64,000 nt of DNA from Clostridia bacterium (GTDB taxonomy: Bacteria > Bacillota > Clostridia > Lachnospirales > Lachnospiraceae), in NCBI GenBank assembly GCA_910576205.1, contig CAJTHL010000009.1:101217-165216 (forward strand). Reading direction: 5' to 3'. Each line of letters opens with the position of its first letter. Position 1 is the stretch's first letter. Below, in pieces: positions 1 through 7,897 of this stretch. The position numbers and the translations under genes are program-made. The notes under the pieces are model-generated. The model saw nothing but the letters and a program-made list of their open reading frames with translations. It was not told the origin of the DNA and did not search any database.

Positions 1-84
1 CCATCTATGAATACGGTTTCTTTTGATAATCCATCCATTTGGTTAGGACAGCGCATCAGCTGGTAAATAAAGGATTCCTGCAAT

Positions 85-216
85 ATGATGTTAAAAAGAA
101 ATGTCAAACACCCGCTTAATGCATCTATAATCTATTTTATAGTTACTGTTGTGGGCGGTGTGGTTTGCCACCTCATTCCCAAATGGCTTGACGGAAACGG
201 CAAGGACAACGAATAG
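85..216 (+). CDS. Small single-pass membrane protein, candidate type I toxin
   Basis: A 43-codon ORF starting ATG-ATG, with AAAGGA about ten bases upstream. The product has a short basic N-terminus (MMLKRNVKHP), one hydrophobic segment at about residues 13-32 (core YFIVTVVGGVVCHLI) and a charged tail containing KWLDGNGKDNE. One membrane helix followed by a W-L-D and charged tail is the layout of Fst/Ldr-type small membrane toxins. A hairpin follows 25 bases after the stop, and a promoter facing the ORF lies beyond it, as in convergent toxin/antisense-RNA loci. The architecture is visible; the toxin role is inference. It could instead be an ordinary small membrane protein, or a remnant of whatever lies left of the window. 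No convincing promoter for it is seen inside the window. Confidence 0.45.
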   Translation: MMLKRNVKHPLNASIIYFIVTVVGGVVCHLIPKWLDGNGKDNE

Positions 217-228
217 CTTTGCCAGTAT

Positions 229-316
229 AAAAGAAAAGAAGAATCCCCCAACTGTGTTGGCTCACGGTTGGGGGATTCGTTCCTTGTCCATATGGACTCG
301 TAATCTCTTTTTGCCT
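229..316 (-). ncRNA. Putative convergent small RNA
   Basis: The minus-strand promoter at 323-351 would start a transcript near 316. It would run toward the small membrane-protein ORF and stop at the hairpin at 241-278, which on this strand is followed by a U-rich tail (TTCTTCTTTTCTTTT). The result is an RNA of about 90 nt with little coding capacity. It contains GAATCC, complementary to GGATTC in the leader just upstream of the small ORF, and shares the terminator hairpin with that ORF's mRNA. This matches the RNAI/RNAII layout of par/Fst loci. Only the promoter and terminator signals are seen directly; the RNA itself is inferred. Confidence 0.3.
241..278 (-). terminator. Rho-independent terminator hairpin
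   Basis: Perfect 12-bp stem (GAATCCCCCAAC / GTTGGGGGATTC) with a 14-base loop. Read on the minus strand it is followed by a pyrimidine tract rich in T, so it can end transcription from the peptidase operon and from the promoter at 323-351. On the plus strand the tail is GTTCCTTG, much weaker, though the stem could still protect the 3' end of a plus-strand RNA. Confidence 0.75.
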
Positions 317-322
317 ACTGGC

Positions 323-351
323 ATTATAGCATATGCAGAATTTGATTGCAA
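323..351 (-). promoter_or_regulatory. Sigma-A-type promoter reading leftward
   Basis: On the minus strand, -35 TTGCAA (346-351), a 17-base spacer and -10 TATAAT (323-328). It lies downstream of the M24 peptidase stop and points away from it, so it cannot serve the peptidase. The only thing it can drive in the window is the short stretch ending at the hairpin at 241-278. Confidence 0.5.
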
Positions 352-416
352 AATGCATTTTCCTGGCGAAAATGGTTTTCCACTCTTAACTGACTTCCAA
401 ATATCCGATAGCATTT

Positions 417-1478
417 TTACAGTTCCAGCAGCTCCTTAGGCGATCCTGTCAGATTCCTGCACCCGTCCTCCGTCACAACCACCATATCCTCGATCCGCAC
501 ACCCCCAAAACCCGGCACATAGATGCCTGGCTCCACAGTCACCACCATGCCCGGCTCCAGAATCGTGGTCTCCTTTGAGGACAGGGCAGGCTTTTCGTGA
601 ATCTCCAGGCCTACGCTGTGACCCAGGGAATGGCCAAAGTATGCGCCGTATCCCGCTTTCTCTATCACATCCCGGGCCGCACGGTCCGCCTGGGAACCGG
701 GGATTCCTGCCCGCACGGTCTCAAGGCCCACTGTCTGGGCCTCCAGGACAGTCTTGTAGATCTCCTTTTGTCTGTCATCTGCCTTTCCCAGCACCACCGT
801 CCGGGTCATATCCGAGCAGTATCCTTGGTAGCGGCATCCAAAGTCCAGGGTGACAAAGTCTCCTTTTTCCAGCGTCTTACGGGAGGGCGTGGCATGAGGC
901 ATAGAAGAATGGATGCCGGAGGCCACAATGGATGGGAAGCTTATATCCTCCGCCCCATGGGTCTTAAAATAGTATTCTAGTTTTGCCGCGATTTCCAGCT
1001 CTGTGACGCCGGGCCTTAGCTCGCCAAGGATATAGGTAAAGGCCTCGTCTCCCAGAGCTTCCGCCTTTGCCATCCACCCGGTCTCCCGGGCCCTCTTGAT
1101 TCTCCGGAATCCGGAAAGGCTGTCCCCCAGAGGCTCCCAGCGACACACCATAAGCTTTTTCTTTAGCTTCTCCACAGCGCTGTAAGTCATGATCTCATCC
1201 TCAAAGCCCAGATTTACCACCTGATCCTGACTTATAAGGTCGCAAAGATTCTCCGCGTATCCCCTGGCGGAACTGATTTCCACCACAGAGAAGCCTGCGC
1301 TCTCCTCCTTTGCCTGCAGGGTATAGCGGCCGTCTGTGAGAATCACCTTCTGCTTTTCCGACAGGTAGAGATAGCCTGTGGCCCCTGTGAAGCCGCTCAG
1401 ATACCGCATATTAAAGCCGTCCGCCACCAGAATGGCATCCAGCTTCTTCTCCCTCATAAAATCCATTATTTTTTTCAT
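417..1478 (-). CDS. M24-family Xaa-Pro aminopeptidase/dipeptidase
   Basis: Cytoplasmic metallopeptidase of 353 residues that would release N-terminal residues from X-Pro peptides. An N-terminal creatinase-like domain (about 1-125) precedes the pita-bread catalytic domain (about 130-350). The dinuclear metal ligands are all visible: Asp in LDFG and in YCSDMTRT, His in GHSLGHSVGLEIHE, and Glu in EPGIYVPGFGG and in GVRIED. Length is normal for the short bacterial PepP/PepQ-like group. The start ATG follows AGGAGTATAGGAACAGG. It is the last gene of an apparent nrdR-yqeG-peptidase unit, with the 69-bp repeats in between. Family is certain; the exact peptide preference cannot be read from the sequence. 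Confidence 0.93.
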   Translation of the reverse strand: MKKIMDFMREKKLDAILVADGFNMRYLSGFTGATGYLYLSEKQKVILTDGRYTLQAKEESAGFSVVEISSARGYAENLCDLISQDQVVNLGFEDEIMTYSAVEKLKKKLMVCRWEPLGDSLSGFRRIKRARETGWMAKAEALGDEAFTYILGELRPGVTELEIAAKLEYYFKTHGAEDISFPSIVASGIHSSMPHATPSRKTLEKGDFVTLDFGCRYQGYCSDMTRTVVLGKADDRQKEIYKTVLEAQTVGLETVRAGIPGSQADRAARDVIEKAGYGAYFGHSLGHSVGLEIHEKPALSSKETTILEPGMVVTVEPGIYVPGFGGVRIEDMVVVTEDGCRNLTGSPKELLEL

Positions 1479-1508
1479 CCTGTTCCTATACTCCTCTCAC
1501 TGCCCGTA

Positions 1509-1715
1509 GCTGGCTTCGCCTCTCGCGGCGCTCGCCAAATGGAGACGCAAGCGTCTCCGCTTGGCTCACTGCTCGCGGCTGGCTTCGCCTCTCGCGGCGC
1601 TCGCCAAATGGAGACACAAGCGTCTCCGCTTGGCTCACTGCTCGCGGCTGGCTTCGCCTCTCGCGGCGCTCGCCAAATGGAGACGCAAGCGTCTCCGCTT
1701 GGCTCACTGCTCGCG
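1509..1715. repeat. Three tandem copies of a 69-bp repeat
   Basis: Three head-to-tail copies begin at 1509, 1578 and 1647. Each contains the inverted repeat GGAGACGCAAGCGTCTCC, flanked by GCCAA and TTGGC, so each can fold into a hairpin; copy 2 carries one change (GGAGACAC). The unit length is a multiple of three and has no stop in several frames, so long open frames cross it on both strands, but these look like by-products of the repetition. The repeat lies between the yqeG-like gene and the peptidase. The last copy supplies the final three codons and the stop of the yqeG-like gene. Confidence 0.95.
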
Positions 1716-2198
1716 GAAATAAAAATACAACACGATTCGTTCCAGGTAGCGTTTTAGTACTATCTGGATCTCTTCTTTAGGGTGGATGGGCTTTACCAGC
1801 ACGGAATACAGCCCTGTCCGATTGGCCCCGTAGATATCTGTGAATAACTGGTCTCCTACAAATAATGTAGTTTCCCGGGTGGTTTTCATTTTCTTCATGG
1901 CAGCCTCATATCCCTTTACCGAGGGCTTTCCCGCCTTGAAAATATACCGGGTATGTACTTTTTCCGCAAACTCCTTCACCCGGGGCTCCTTGTTGTTGGA
2001 CAAAAGGCAGCTCTCAAAGCCCAGCTCCCCAAGCCGGGCAAAAAACCGCTCCGCCCGCTCATCCGCAGGGGCATTGTGGGGAACCAGGGTATTGTCTATG
2101 TCAAAAATCACACCCCGGTATCCCTTTTGATAAAGCCTGGGAAAATCCATGTCATAAACCGACTTCCGGTATGTTTTCGGGTAAAATCTTTCCAGCAT
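1704..2198 (-). CDS. YqeG-family HAD phosphatase
   Basis: About 164 residues, a HAD superfamily IIIA protein of the YqeG type. Visible motifs are motif I FDIDNTLVPH (nucleophile and acid/base Asp), motif II LLSNNKEPRV, a Lys in AGKPSVKGYEAA and motif IV FVGDQLFTDIYGAN. The natural substrate of YqeG proteins is not settled. The start chosen (MLERFYPKTYRK) follows AGGAG with good spacing and matches how family members begin; an upstream ATG at 2228 would add ten residues. The C-terminus is odd: the last residues (REQ) and the stop are encoded inside the 69-bp repeat, so the gene end has been rewritten by the repeat. Confidence 0.85.
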   Translation of the reverse strand: MLERFYPKTYRKSVYDMDFPRLYQKGYRGVIFDIDNTLVPHNAPADERAERFFARLGELGFESCLLSNNKEPRVKEFAEKVHTRYIFKAGKPSVKGYEAAMKKMKTTRETTLFVGDQLFTDIYGANRTGLYSVLVKPIHPKEEIQIVLKRYLERIVLYFYFREQ

Positions 2199-2250
2199 CC
2201 TGTACTCCTGTTTTCCTTCTGACCTCATCTGCCCTTTCTGGCATCCAGGG

Positions 2251-2703
2251 CTATTTGTCCAGAATCTTCTTGATCTCGTCCATAAAGGTATTTACGTCCT
2301 TAAACTCCCGGTACACGGAGGCAAAGCGCACATAGGCCACGGAATCCAGGTCTTTCAGCTTATCCATAATAATCTCCCCGATGACCTTGCTCTCGATTTC
2401 CCGCTCCTCCCGGTTAAAGATCTCCCCTTCGATATCGTCGATCAAGGCGTTGATCTTCTTCAAGGCAATGGGCCGCTTATGGCAGGCCCTAAGGATTCCC
2501 TTTTCGATCTTGTCATGGTCGTAGGTCTCCCGGTTGTTATCCTTCTTTATCACAATAATGGGAATAGTCTCGATTTTCTCGTAGGTAGTAAAGCGTCTCC
2601 CGCAGGAATCGCAGAGCCGGCGGCGGCGGATGGAATTGTTATCGTCGGCCGGTCTGGAATCCAGTACCCGTGTGCCGTCCTGACTGCAATATGGACATTT
2701 CAT
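2251..2703 (-). CDS. nrdR: NrdR, ribonucleotide reductase repressor
   Basis: 150-residue DNA-binding repressor of ribonucleotide reductase genes. The N-terminal zinc ribbon has paired cysteines in MKCPYCSQDGT and RRLCDSCGRRFTTYE, and the rest is the ATP-cone that senses ATP/dATP (starting near IPIIVIKKDN). The start ATG is preceded by AGGAGGTCTGCC, which rules out the 14-codon upstream extension. It has its own promoter at 2786-2814 and is followed 52 bases later by the yqeG-like gene. No NrdR box was recognised nearby, so its targets lie elsewhere. Confidence 0.96.
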   Translation of the reverse strand: MKCPYCSQDGTRVLDSRPADDNNSIRRRRLCDSCGRRFTTYEKIETIPIIVIKKDNNRETYDHDKIEKGILRACHKRPIALKKINALIDDIEGEIFNREEREIESKVIGEIIMDKLKDLDSVAYVRFASVYREFKDVNTFMDEIKKILDK

Positions 2704-2785
2704 GGCAGACCTCCTGTGTCTTACGTATATTTGTCCCGGCCCCAAAGCCCGGGAGGCTTTCTGTCAGCCGGAAAATCTTACCTTC

Positions 2786-2814
2786 ATTATATCTAACCGG
2801 CTAATAAAATACAA
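2786..2814 (-). promoter_or_regulatory. Sigma-A promoter of nrdR
   Basis: -35 TTGTAT (2809-2814), a spacer of exactly 17 bases and -10 TATAAT (2786-2791) on the minus strand, about 80 bases upstream of the nrdR start. The leader between them contains a GC-rich CCCGG/CCGGG hairpin. Confidence 0.6.
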
Positions 2815-2861
2815 GAGCCCCACATAAAATAGAGTAAACCCTTTCCAAGGAGCAAATCCAA

Positions 2862-3113
2862 ATGCGTTTCTGCGAATTAAAGGAAAAAGACGTTATCAAC
2901 GTCTGTGACTGCAAACGCCTGGGAAACGTGGCCGATCTGGAGTTCGATCCCAAATCCGGCCGCATCGAGGCCCTCATTATCTTTGGGCCCGGAAAATTCT
3001 GGGGATTATTTGGAAAAGACTGTGAATGTGTGATACCCTGGTGCGATATCAAGCAGATTGGCCCGGATATCATTCTGGTGGAGGTTTCGCCGGAAAAGGC
3101 CCGGTGCAGGTAG
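2862..3113 (+). CDS. YlmC/YmxH-family PRC-barrel sporulation protein
   Basis: 83-residue PRC-barrel protein. The opening MRFCELKEKDVINVCDCKRL and the later motif VADLEFDPKSGRIEALII are characteristic of the YlmC/YmxH group, which is conserved among endospore formers and usually found near sigG. It is start-supported by AAGGAG nine bases upstream. The gene is on the plus strand, convergent with sigG and separated from it by a strong hairpin. Its biochemical role is not established. Confidence 0.88.
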   Translation: MRFCELKEKDVINVCDCKRLGNVADLEFDPKSGRIEALIIFGPGKFWGLFGKDCECVIPWCDIKQIGPDIILVEVSPEKARCR

Positions 3114-3125
3114 CGCACCGGGCCT
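3097..3125 (-). terminator. Bidirectional hairpin between ylmC and sigG
   Basis: Perfect 11-bp stem, AGGCCCGGTGC / GCACCGGGCCT, overlapping the last codons and stop of the ylmC-like gene. On the minus strand the stem runs into TTTTCC, so it best terminates sigG. On the plus strand there is no T-run. Confidence 0.7.
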
Positions 3126-3161
3126 CTGTGCCCTTTCTCTGAAAAATCCCTTCCGTTTTTC

Positions 3162-3947
3162 TTATCCGTTGATCTTCAGATACCCTTTCATGCTTTTTAG
3201 CGCATTTTTTTCCAGGCGGCTTACCTGGGCCTGGGAGATACCGATCTCCTCCGCCACCTCCATCTGGGTTCTTCCCTGGAAGAAGCGAAGCTCAATAATA
3301 TGACGCTCCCTCTCGGGGAGCTTTTTCATGGCCTCGCTTAGGGAAAGCTCCTCAATCCAGTTTTCCTCCTTGTTTTTCTTATCGCTGATCTGATCCATCA
3401 CATAGAGGGTATCCCCGCCCTCTGTATACACAGGCTCATAGAGGCTTACCGGACTCTGAATGGCATCCAGGGCAAAGACGATCTCCTCCTTGGAAATCCC
3501 CACCTCCTCGGCGATCTCCGTAAGGGTCGGCTCCCGCAGGTTTTTCCGTAGAAGCCCCTCCTTGGCGTAAATAGCCTTGTAGGCAGTATCCCGCAAGGAA
3601 CGGCTGACCCGTATGGAATTATTGTCCCTTAAGTATCTGCGGATTTCCCCGATAATCATGGGCACCGCATAGGTGGAAAATTTCACCTCCAGATCCGGAT
3701 TGAAATTGTCGATGGCCTTCATAAGACCGATGCATCCGATCTGGAATAAATCGTCCACATTTTCGCTGCTGCTGGAAAACCGTTTGATAACGCTTAAAAC
3801 CAGGCGCAGATTGCCCTTGATATAGAGTTCCCTGGCCTCCTTATCCCCCTGTGTAATACGCTTAAACAACGCCTCCTTCTCCTCGTTTTTCAGAAGCGGC
3901 AGTTTTGCTGTATTGACGCCGCAGATTTCCACCTTATTCAAAGCCAT
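3162..3947 (-). CDS. sigG: Sporulation sigma factor SigG
   Basis: RNA polymerase sigma factor of the late forespore, 261 residues. The N-terminus MALNKVEICGVNTAKLPLL is the typical SigG start. Region 2 (DDLFQIGCIGLMKAIDNF, KFSTYAVPMIIGEIRRYLRD) recognises the -10, and region 4 (LPERERHIIELRFFQGRTQ with the helix-turn-helix EIGISQAQVSRLEK) recognises the -35. The start follows AGGAGG nine bases upstream; the frame stays open 21 codons further but has no ribosome binding site. In Bacillus sigG follows sigE directly; here an opposite-strand metallophosphoesterase sits between them, so sigG must have its own promoter. Confidence 0.96.
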   Translation of the reverse strand: MALNKVEICGVNTAKLPLLKNEEKEALFKRITQGDKEARELYIKGNLRLVLSVIKRFSSSSENVDDLFQIGCIGLMKAIDNFNPDLEVKFSTYAVPMIIGEIRRYLRDNNSIRVSRSLRDTAYKAIYAKEGLLRKNLREPTLTEIAEEVGISKEEIVFALDAIQSPVSLYEPVYTEGGDTLYVMDQISDKKNKEENWIEELSLSEAMKKLPERERHIIELRFFQGRTQMEVAEEIGISQAQVSRLEKNALKSMKGYLKING

Positions 3948-4147
3948 TGTAAGAATCCTCCTGCTGTCATTTCTATGAAAACGGATGTGATAAACAGGCA
4001 TGTTCCTCATCCGCGAAATACGTTCCCCTGGAACTTTCTTATTAGAATGATTCTCAGAAGAATTGATGAATATGCGGCCTTCCTTGAAATTTTAAAAAGT
4101 TTTAGCCCTTGACAATTTCTCTTTTTTGTGAATTGCAAAGACCGGCC

Positions 4148-4176
4148 TTGCCAGGGTGGGCATTTTTGTTTATAAT
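4148..4176 (+). promoter_or_regulatory. Sigma-A promoter of the metallophosphoesterase
   Basis: -35 TTGCCA (4148-4153), spacer of 17 bases and -10 TATAAT (4171-4176). It ends 21 bases before the ATG, so the leader is very short and includes the GGAGGAA ribosome binding site. Confidence 0.6.
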
Positions 4177-4197
4177 GAAACCGGAGGAATCAGACCC

Positions 4198-4788
4198 ATG
4201 CGAATTTTAGCCATATCCGACCACGAATCCCCCTATTTCTGGGACTATTTTGATAAGCAGAAGCTGGAAGGCATCGACCTCATTCTGTCCTGCGGGGACT
4301 TGGACCCCCGCTATCTCTCCTTTCTGGCTACCTTTTTTCAAGGGCCGGTGCTTTATGTCCACGGAAACCACGACGGCATCTACCAGACCATGCCCCCCGA
4401 CGGCTGTATCTGCATCGAGGACCGCATTTACCAGCACCAGGGCCTGCGCATTTTAGGGCTTGGGGGCAGTATGCGGTACAAGGAGGGGCCCTATCAGTAT
4501 TCCCAGGCCGAGATGGATTTCCGCATTTTCCGCCTCCGCATGCAGATTATGCGCCAGGGCGGCTTTGATATCCTGCTGACCCATTCCCCGGCCTACGATA
4601 TCACCGACGCCCCAGACCTTCCCCACCGGGGCTTCAAGGGTTTTGTGCGGCTTATGGATAAATACGCGCCCCCCTATATGATTCACGGCCATGTACATCT
4701 CAATTATGGGCACAACATCAAGCGGACGGTGCAGTATGGGGACACCACCATTGTAAATGCCTATGAGCGCTATATTTTTGACATTTAA
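4198..4788 (+). CDS. Metallophosphoesterase
   Basis: 196-residue calcineurin-like phosphoesterase. Metal-binding motifs in order: LAISDHE near the start, LSCGDLD (about 30-36), VHGNHDG (about 54-60), LLTHSPAYD (about 127-135) and IHGHVHLN (about 163-170). The ATG at 4198 follows GGAGGAATCAGACCC; an in-frame extension to 4156 would put the -10 box inside the gene. It is inserted on the plus strand between sigG and sigE, with its own promoter and a shared bidirectional terminator at the 3' end. The substrate is unknown. Confidence 0.9.
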   Translation: MRILAISDHESPYFWDYFDKQKLEGIDLILSCGDLDPRYLSFLATFFQGPVLYVHGNHDGIYQTMPPDGCICIEDRIYQHQGLRILGLGGSMRYKEGPYQYSQAEMDFRIFRLRMQIMRQGGFDILLTHSPAYDITDAPDLPHRGFKGFVRLMDKYAPPYMIHGHVHLNYGHNIKRTVQYGDTTIVNAYERYIFDI

Positions 4789-4791
4789 AAA

Positions 4792-4825
4792 GGGCAGGTG
4801 TGGCTTTCACAAGTCACATCTGCCC
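4792..4825. terminator. Bidirectional terminator between metallophosphoesterase and sigE
   Basis: A 13-bp stem (GGGCAGGTGTGGC / GTCACATCTGCCC, with G-T pairs) lies between the two convergent stops. It is followed by a T-rich stretch on the plus strand (GGTTTTTTG a few bases on) and directly by TTTTT on the minus strand, so it can end both transcripts. Confidence 0.8.
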
Positions 4826-4872
4826 CTGTTTAGGTTTTTTGTTTCCCCACAACCCTCTTTTTACGGGCCCTC

Positions 4873-5613
4873 CTATTCGTATTTTAAAATCTCCTTCTTC
4901 AGCCGCCGGATAATCTTCTTCTCCAGCCGGGAAATATAGGATTGGGAAATCCCCAGAAGGTCCGCCACCTCTTTCTGGGTCATCTCCAGGCCTAAGGGGT
5001 GCTTCAGACCAAATCTCAGCTCCACAATGGTGCGCTCCCGCTCCGACAGTTTGCAGATGGCCTTGTTGAGGAGCTTTTTCTCCATCTCATTCTCAATATC
5101 CCGGTAGATCACGTCCTCGTCCGTCCCCAGAATATCCGAGAGCAGCAGTTCGTTGCCGTCCCAGTCCACATTTAAGGGCTCATCAATAGATACCTCCATC
5201 TTTGTCTTGTTGTTCCTGCGCAGATACATCAGGATTTCGTTCTCTATGCAGCGGGAGGCATAAGTGGCCAGCTTGATATTCTTTCCACTGTTAAAGGTGT
5301 TGATGGCTTTGATTAAGCCAATGGTTCCAATGGAGATCAGATCTTCCACGCCTACCCCCGTATTGTCAAATTTTTTTGCTATGTAAACCACCAGCCGCAG
5401 GTTGTGCTCAATCAACAGCGTCCTGGCAGAGCTCTCCTCCTCCGTTCCCAGCCTTCGTATGGCCGTGGCCTCCGCCTCCGGCTCCAGGGGCGCCGGCAAC
5501 ACCTCCGCCCCTCCTATGTAATGTACATCGTTTTGCTTCCCAAACAGGAAATTCGAAAAATCGGGAACCACCTTCAACTGTATCTGATTGGGTACAGCCA
5601 CTTTAATCAACAT
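4873..5613 (-). CDS. sigE: Sporulation sigma factor SigE (pro-sigma-E)
   Basis: Mother-cell sigma factor made as an inactive precursor, 246 residues. The [12 protein letters not shown] segment at about 32-43 matches the conserved block after the SigE pro-sequence; the residues before it would be removed by SpoIIGA. Region 2 ([39 protein letters not shown]) and region 4 ([15 protein letters not shown], helix-turn-helix [15 protein letters not shown]) are intact. GGAGGAAGGCAA precedes the ATG. spoIIGA lies directly upstream on the same strand, the classical spoIIG order. The intervening leader carries a repeated element also found at 19941-19990. Confidence 0.96.
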   Translation of the reverse strand: MLIKVAVPNQIQLKVVPDFSNFLFGKQNDVHYIGGAEVLPAPLEPEAEATAIRRLGTEEESSARTLLIEHNLRLVVYIAKKFDNTGVGVEDLISIGTIGLIKAINTFNSGKNIKLATYASRCIENEILMYLRRNNKTKMEVSIDEPLNVDWDGNELLLSDILGTDEDVIYRDIENEMEKKLLNKAICKLSERERTIVELRFGLKHPLGLEMTQKEVADLLGISQSYISRLEKKIIRRLKKEILKYE

Positions 5614-5628
5614 TTGCCTTCCTCCATT

Positions 5629-5680
5629 TTAGTTCCGCGTCTGTCCTGCCAAGGCCCTGGGATCTGGAAGGATTTCCAGG
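5629..5680 (-). repeat. Dispersed leader element, copy in front of sigE
   Basis: This stretch, ending just before the sigE ribosome binding site, is clearly related to 19941-19990: 25 of the first 29 bases are identical, starting TTAGTTCCGCGTCTG on the plus strand, with CCAAGGCCC conserved. Both copies then carry a small palindrome (here CTGGAAGGATTTCCAG, 5664-5679). In both, the motif read on the gene strand as GCGG(A/G)ACTAA comes immediately before the Shine-Dalgarno sequence. Confidence 0.7.
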
Positions 5681-5703
5681 GTCTTATCCAGACAGGTGCT
5701 GGA

Positions 5704-6489
5704 TTATTCTGTCAAATCCGGATTTAAAATCATGTTGTAGACGCCGTCCGAGGACAGCGCTTCTTCTGTAATACCCAGAACCGGCCGTTCCACCAGCAGT
5801 TCCCCCTTCTCCGTCCGGATGCAGAGATAGTCCGCTATCAGCGCAGGCATCAGACCGTCGCTCCTGCCTATGCTGTGGTAGGGTATCTGGAACAGCAGTT
5901 CTTCTGACGAAACCTCCGGTTCCAGAAGCGCTCTCTCCACAATGCTCACAGGCTTTCTGTGAAGAGGGTCATACAGGCTGTTTCCCGTGTCCCAGAGACC
6001 CGTGACATGCCTGCAAACGCCCCCGTAAAAAAGGACGACCTGGCACAGAACCTTTTTTTGTTTCTGGAAGGAAAACATCCTGCGGACAACCGGCTCCAGA
6101 AGAAACAGGCCAAGCGCGGCCAGAAGCCAGACGGGCAGAAACAGGGACGGAAACAATTCCCTTATCCAGACGACGATTCCCCCTGACAGGATACTGCACA
6201 CATAGAGCAACGCTGTAGCGGACAAAAGCGGCCTTCCTTTTCCGGGTCGAAGCCCGGTCTTTACCATGAGAACACTGATTATCACATGGGATATCAGCAT
6301 CCCCGGCACTGTCCACAGAAGGGAAAACCAGCACAGGACACAAAAGCTCACGCTTCCAAGACATGCGGCAAGCCACATCCGAAGCTGTGTGGCCGGATAT
6401 CCTCCCAGACGGCGCACAAGGCGCAGCAGCAGATAATCCAGTACCAGGTTTTCCAGGAACAGTACGTCTATGTACAACTCATAATACAC
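5704..6489 (-). CDS. spoIIGA: SpoIIGA, pro-sigma-E processing protease
   Basis: Membrane aspartic protease that activates pro-sigma-E. The N-terminal half has about five hydrophobic segments (from YIDVLFLENLVLDYLLL to about residue 150), and the C-terminal cytoplasmic domain contains the catalytic GLWDTGNSLYDP motif. A GTG start opening with YYELYIDVLFLEN is chosen because AGAAGGTGG precedes it and homologs begin there; an ATG eight codons upstream has no ribosome binding site. It ends 90 bases before sigE, which it activates at the septum after a signal from the forespore. Confidence 0.93.
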   Translation of the reverse strand: MYYELYIDVLFLENLVLDYLLLRLVRRLGGYPATQLRMWLAACLGSVSFCVLCWFSLLWTVPGMLISHVIISVLMVKTGLRPGKGRPLLSATALLYVCSILSGGIVVWIRELFPSLFLPVWLLAALGLFLLEPVVRRMFSFQKQKKVLCQVVLFYGGVCRHVTGLWDTGNSLYDPLHRKPVSIVERALLEPEVSSEELLFQIPYHSIGRSDGLMPALIADYLCIRTEKGELLVERPVLGITEEALSSDGVYNMILNPDLTE

Positions 6490-6593
6490 AGGCCACCTTC
6501 TTTCTTCCCTCATTATAGAAGAGGGTTCCCACGAAAAATGTCAAAGAAGAGCATACCGCCTGGGGTTTTTGTTCATAAAATTCGACAAAAAAA

Positions 6594-6623
6594 CAGCGCC
6601 TGTGCATTTTCTGCACGACGCTG
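6594..6623 (-). terminator. Rho-independent terminator of ftsZ
   Basis: Imperfect stem CAGCG..GTGCA / TGCAC..CGCTG with a four-to-five-base loop. On the minus strand it runs directly into seven Ts (6587-6593). It lies 33 bases after the ftsZ stop and separates the cell-wall cluster from spoIIGA. Confidence 0.8.
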
Positions 6624-6656
6624 CTCTCTCTGAAAATATTGCGCTTTCTGTTTTTC

Positions 6657-7811
6657 TTATCTCTTCTTCTGGAGGAATCCGGGAATCTCGATCTCCGTCT
6701 CCTTTACATGGCTCTCCATACGCTTGGGAATGTTCAGTCCCGGAAGGGGCTTCACCACCGGCGTCTCCTGCTGGGTTCCGATAATGGGCTCCACCATGGG
6801 CTTCACAGGCCCGCTGGCTGCCTTGGTATAGGGCATCTTGGGAAGCACCTTGTTGGCGCCGCTCTCGCTAAGGCCCGTGGCAATCACCGTAATAGTGGCC
6901 TCGTCCGTGTATGTATCGTCATACATGGCTCCAAAGATAATATTCGCTCCCTCTCCCGCCAGATCCTGCACATAGCTGGCAGCATCGTTGGCGTCCATAA
7001 GGGAGATATCTCCCGAAATATTGATAATCACATGGGAGGCTCCCACAATGGTCGTCTCCAGAAGGGGGCTGGCCACAGCCTGCTTCACAGCCTCAATAGC
7101 CTTCTCGTCGCCCTTTCCGCTTCCGATACCAATATGGGCGATTCCCTTGTCTGTCATAACCGTCTGCACATCCGCAAAGTCCAGATTAATCAAGGCGGGC
7201 AGATTGATAAGATCGGTAATTCCCTGCACTGCCTGCTGCAACACTTCATCCGCCTTCTTCAAAGAATCCGGAATGGTTGTCCTACGATCCACGATCTCCA
7301 AAAGCTTGTCATTTGGAATCACAATAAGCGTATCCACGCACTCCCGCAGCTTTTCAATACCCGACATGGCGTTGTTCATGCGGACCTTACCCTCAAACTT
7401 AAAGGGCTTTGTCACCACACCTACGGTTAGGATTCCCATATCCTTGGAAAGCCTGGCCACCACAGGGGCTGCGCCCGTTCCCGTACCGCCGCCCATGCCG
7501 CAGGTTACAAAGATCATATCCGCGCCCTGGATCGCCTGACGGATCTCTTCTGTGCTCTCCTCAGCCGCCTTCTCTCCGATCTCGGGTTTTGCGCCAGCTC
7601 CCAGACCCTTGGTAAGCTTCTCCCCGATCTGTATGGTGCTGGGTGCCTTACAATGGGTCAGCGCCTGCTTATCTGTATTGATCCCTATAAATTCCACTCC
7701 GCCGATCTGTTCGGTTACCATTCTATTTACAGCGTTGTTTCCTGCTCCGCCAACTCCGATTACAATAATCTTGGCCGCAGATTCCGCTTCATTTGACATA
7801 ATTTCTAACAA
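6657..7811 (-). CDS. ftsZ: Cell division protein FtsZ
   Basis: Tubulin-like GTPase that forms the division ring, 384 residues. The GTPase domain shows [13 protein letters not shown] (about 19-31), the tubulin signature [11 protein letters not shown] (about 107-117) and the synergy-loop region NLDFADV. The C-terminal peptide [11 protein letters not shown] is the conserved tail that binds FtsA/SepF-type partners. Translation probably starts at TTG (7811), which lies nine bases after AGGAGG; the ATG four codons later is too far from it. It is the last gene of the division/wall cluster, preceded by its own promoter and followed by a terminator. Confidence 0.98.
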   Translation of the reverse strand: MLEIMSNEAESAAKIIVIGVGGAGNNAVNRMVTEQIGGVEFIGINTDKQALTHCKAPSTIQIGEKLTKGLGAGAKPEIGEKAAEESTEEIRQAIQGADMIFVTCGMGGGTGTGAAPVVARLSKDMGILTVGVVTKPFKFEGKVRMNNAMSGIEKLRECVDTLIVIPNDKLLEIVDRRTTIPDSLKKADEVLQQAVQGITDLINLPALINLDFADVQTVMTDKGIAHIGIGSGKGDEKAIEAVKQAVASPLLETTIVGASHVIINISGDISLMDANDAASYVQDLAGEGANIIFGAMYDDTYTDEATITVIATGLSESGANKVLPKMPYTKAASGPVKPMVEPIIGTQQETPVVKPLPGLNIPKRMESHVKETEIEIPGFLQKKR

Positions 7812-7897
7812 GGCTGTGCCCTCCTTTTATTTCCTATCCCATATCGCCCATGTGGCACGCTATTCAGCAATTTCATTCTAAAATATCCACTTTTATT

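Noticed and set aside
1..66. Open frame from the left edge ending at TAA (64-66), last residues SIWLGQRISW
   Set aside because: Only 21 codons are visible and no motif is recognisable; it could be the end of a gene outside the window, but this cannot be supported.
1509..1715. CRISPR array
   Set aside because: Copies are contiguous with no unique spacers and no cas genes are nearby.
1486..1757. Long open frames on both strands across the 69-bp repeats
   Set aside because: They exist because the repeat unit is a multiple of three without stops; there are no ribosome binding sites and the sequence is purely repetitive.
4020..4090. Possible forespore-type promoter of sigG (CATTCTA on the minus strand)
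   Set aside because: The -10-like heptamer fits, but no matching -35 element at the expected distance of about 15 bases was found.
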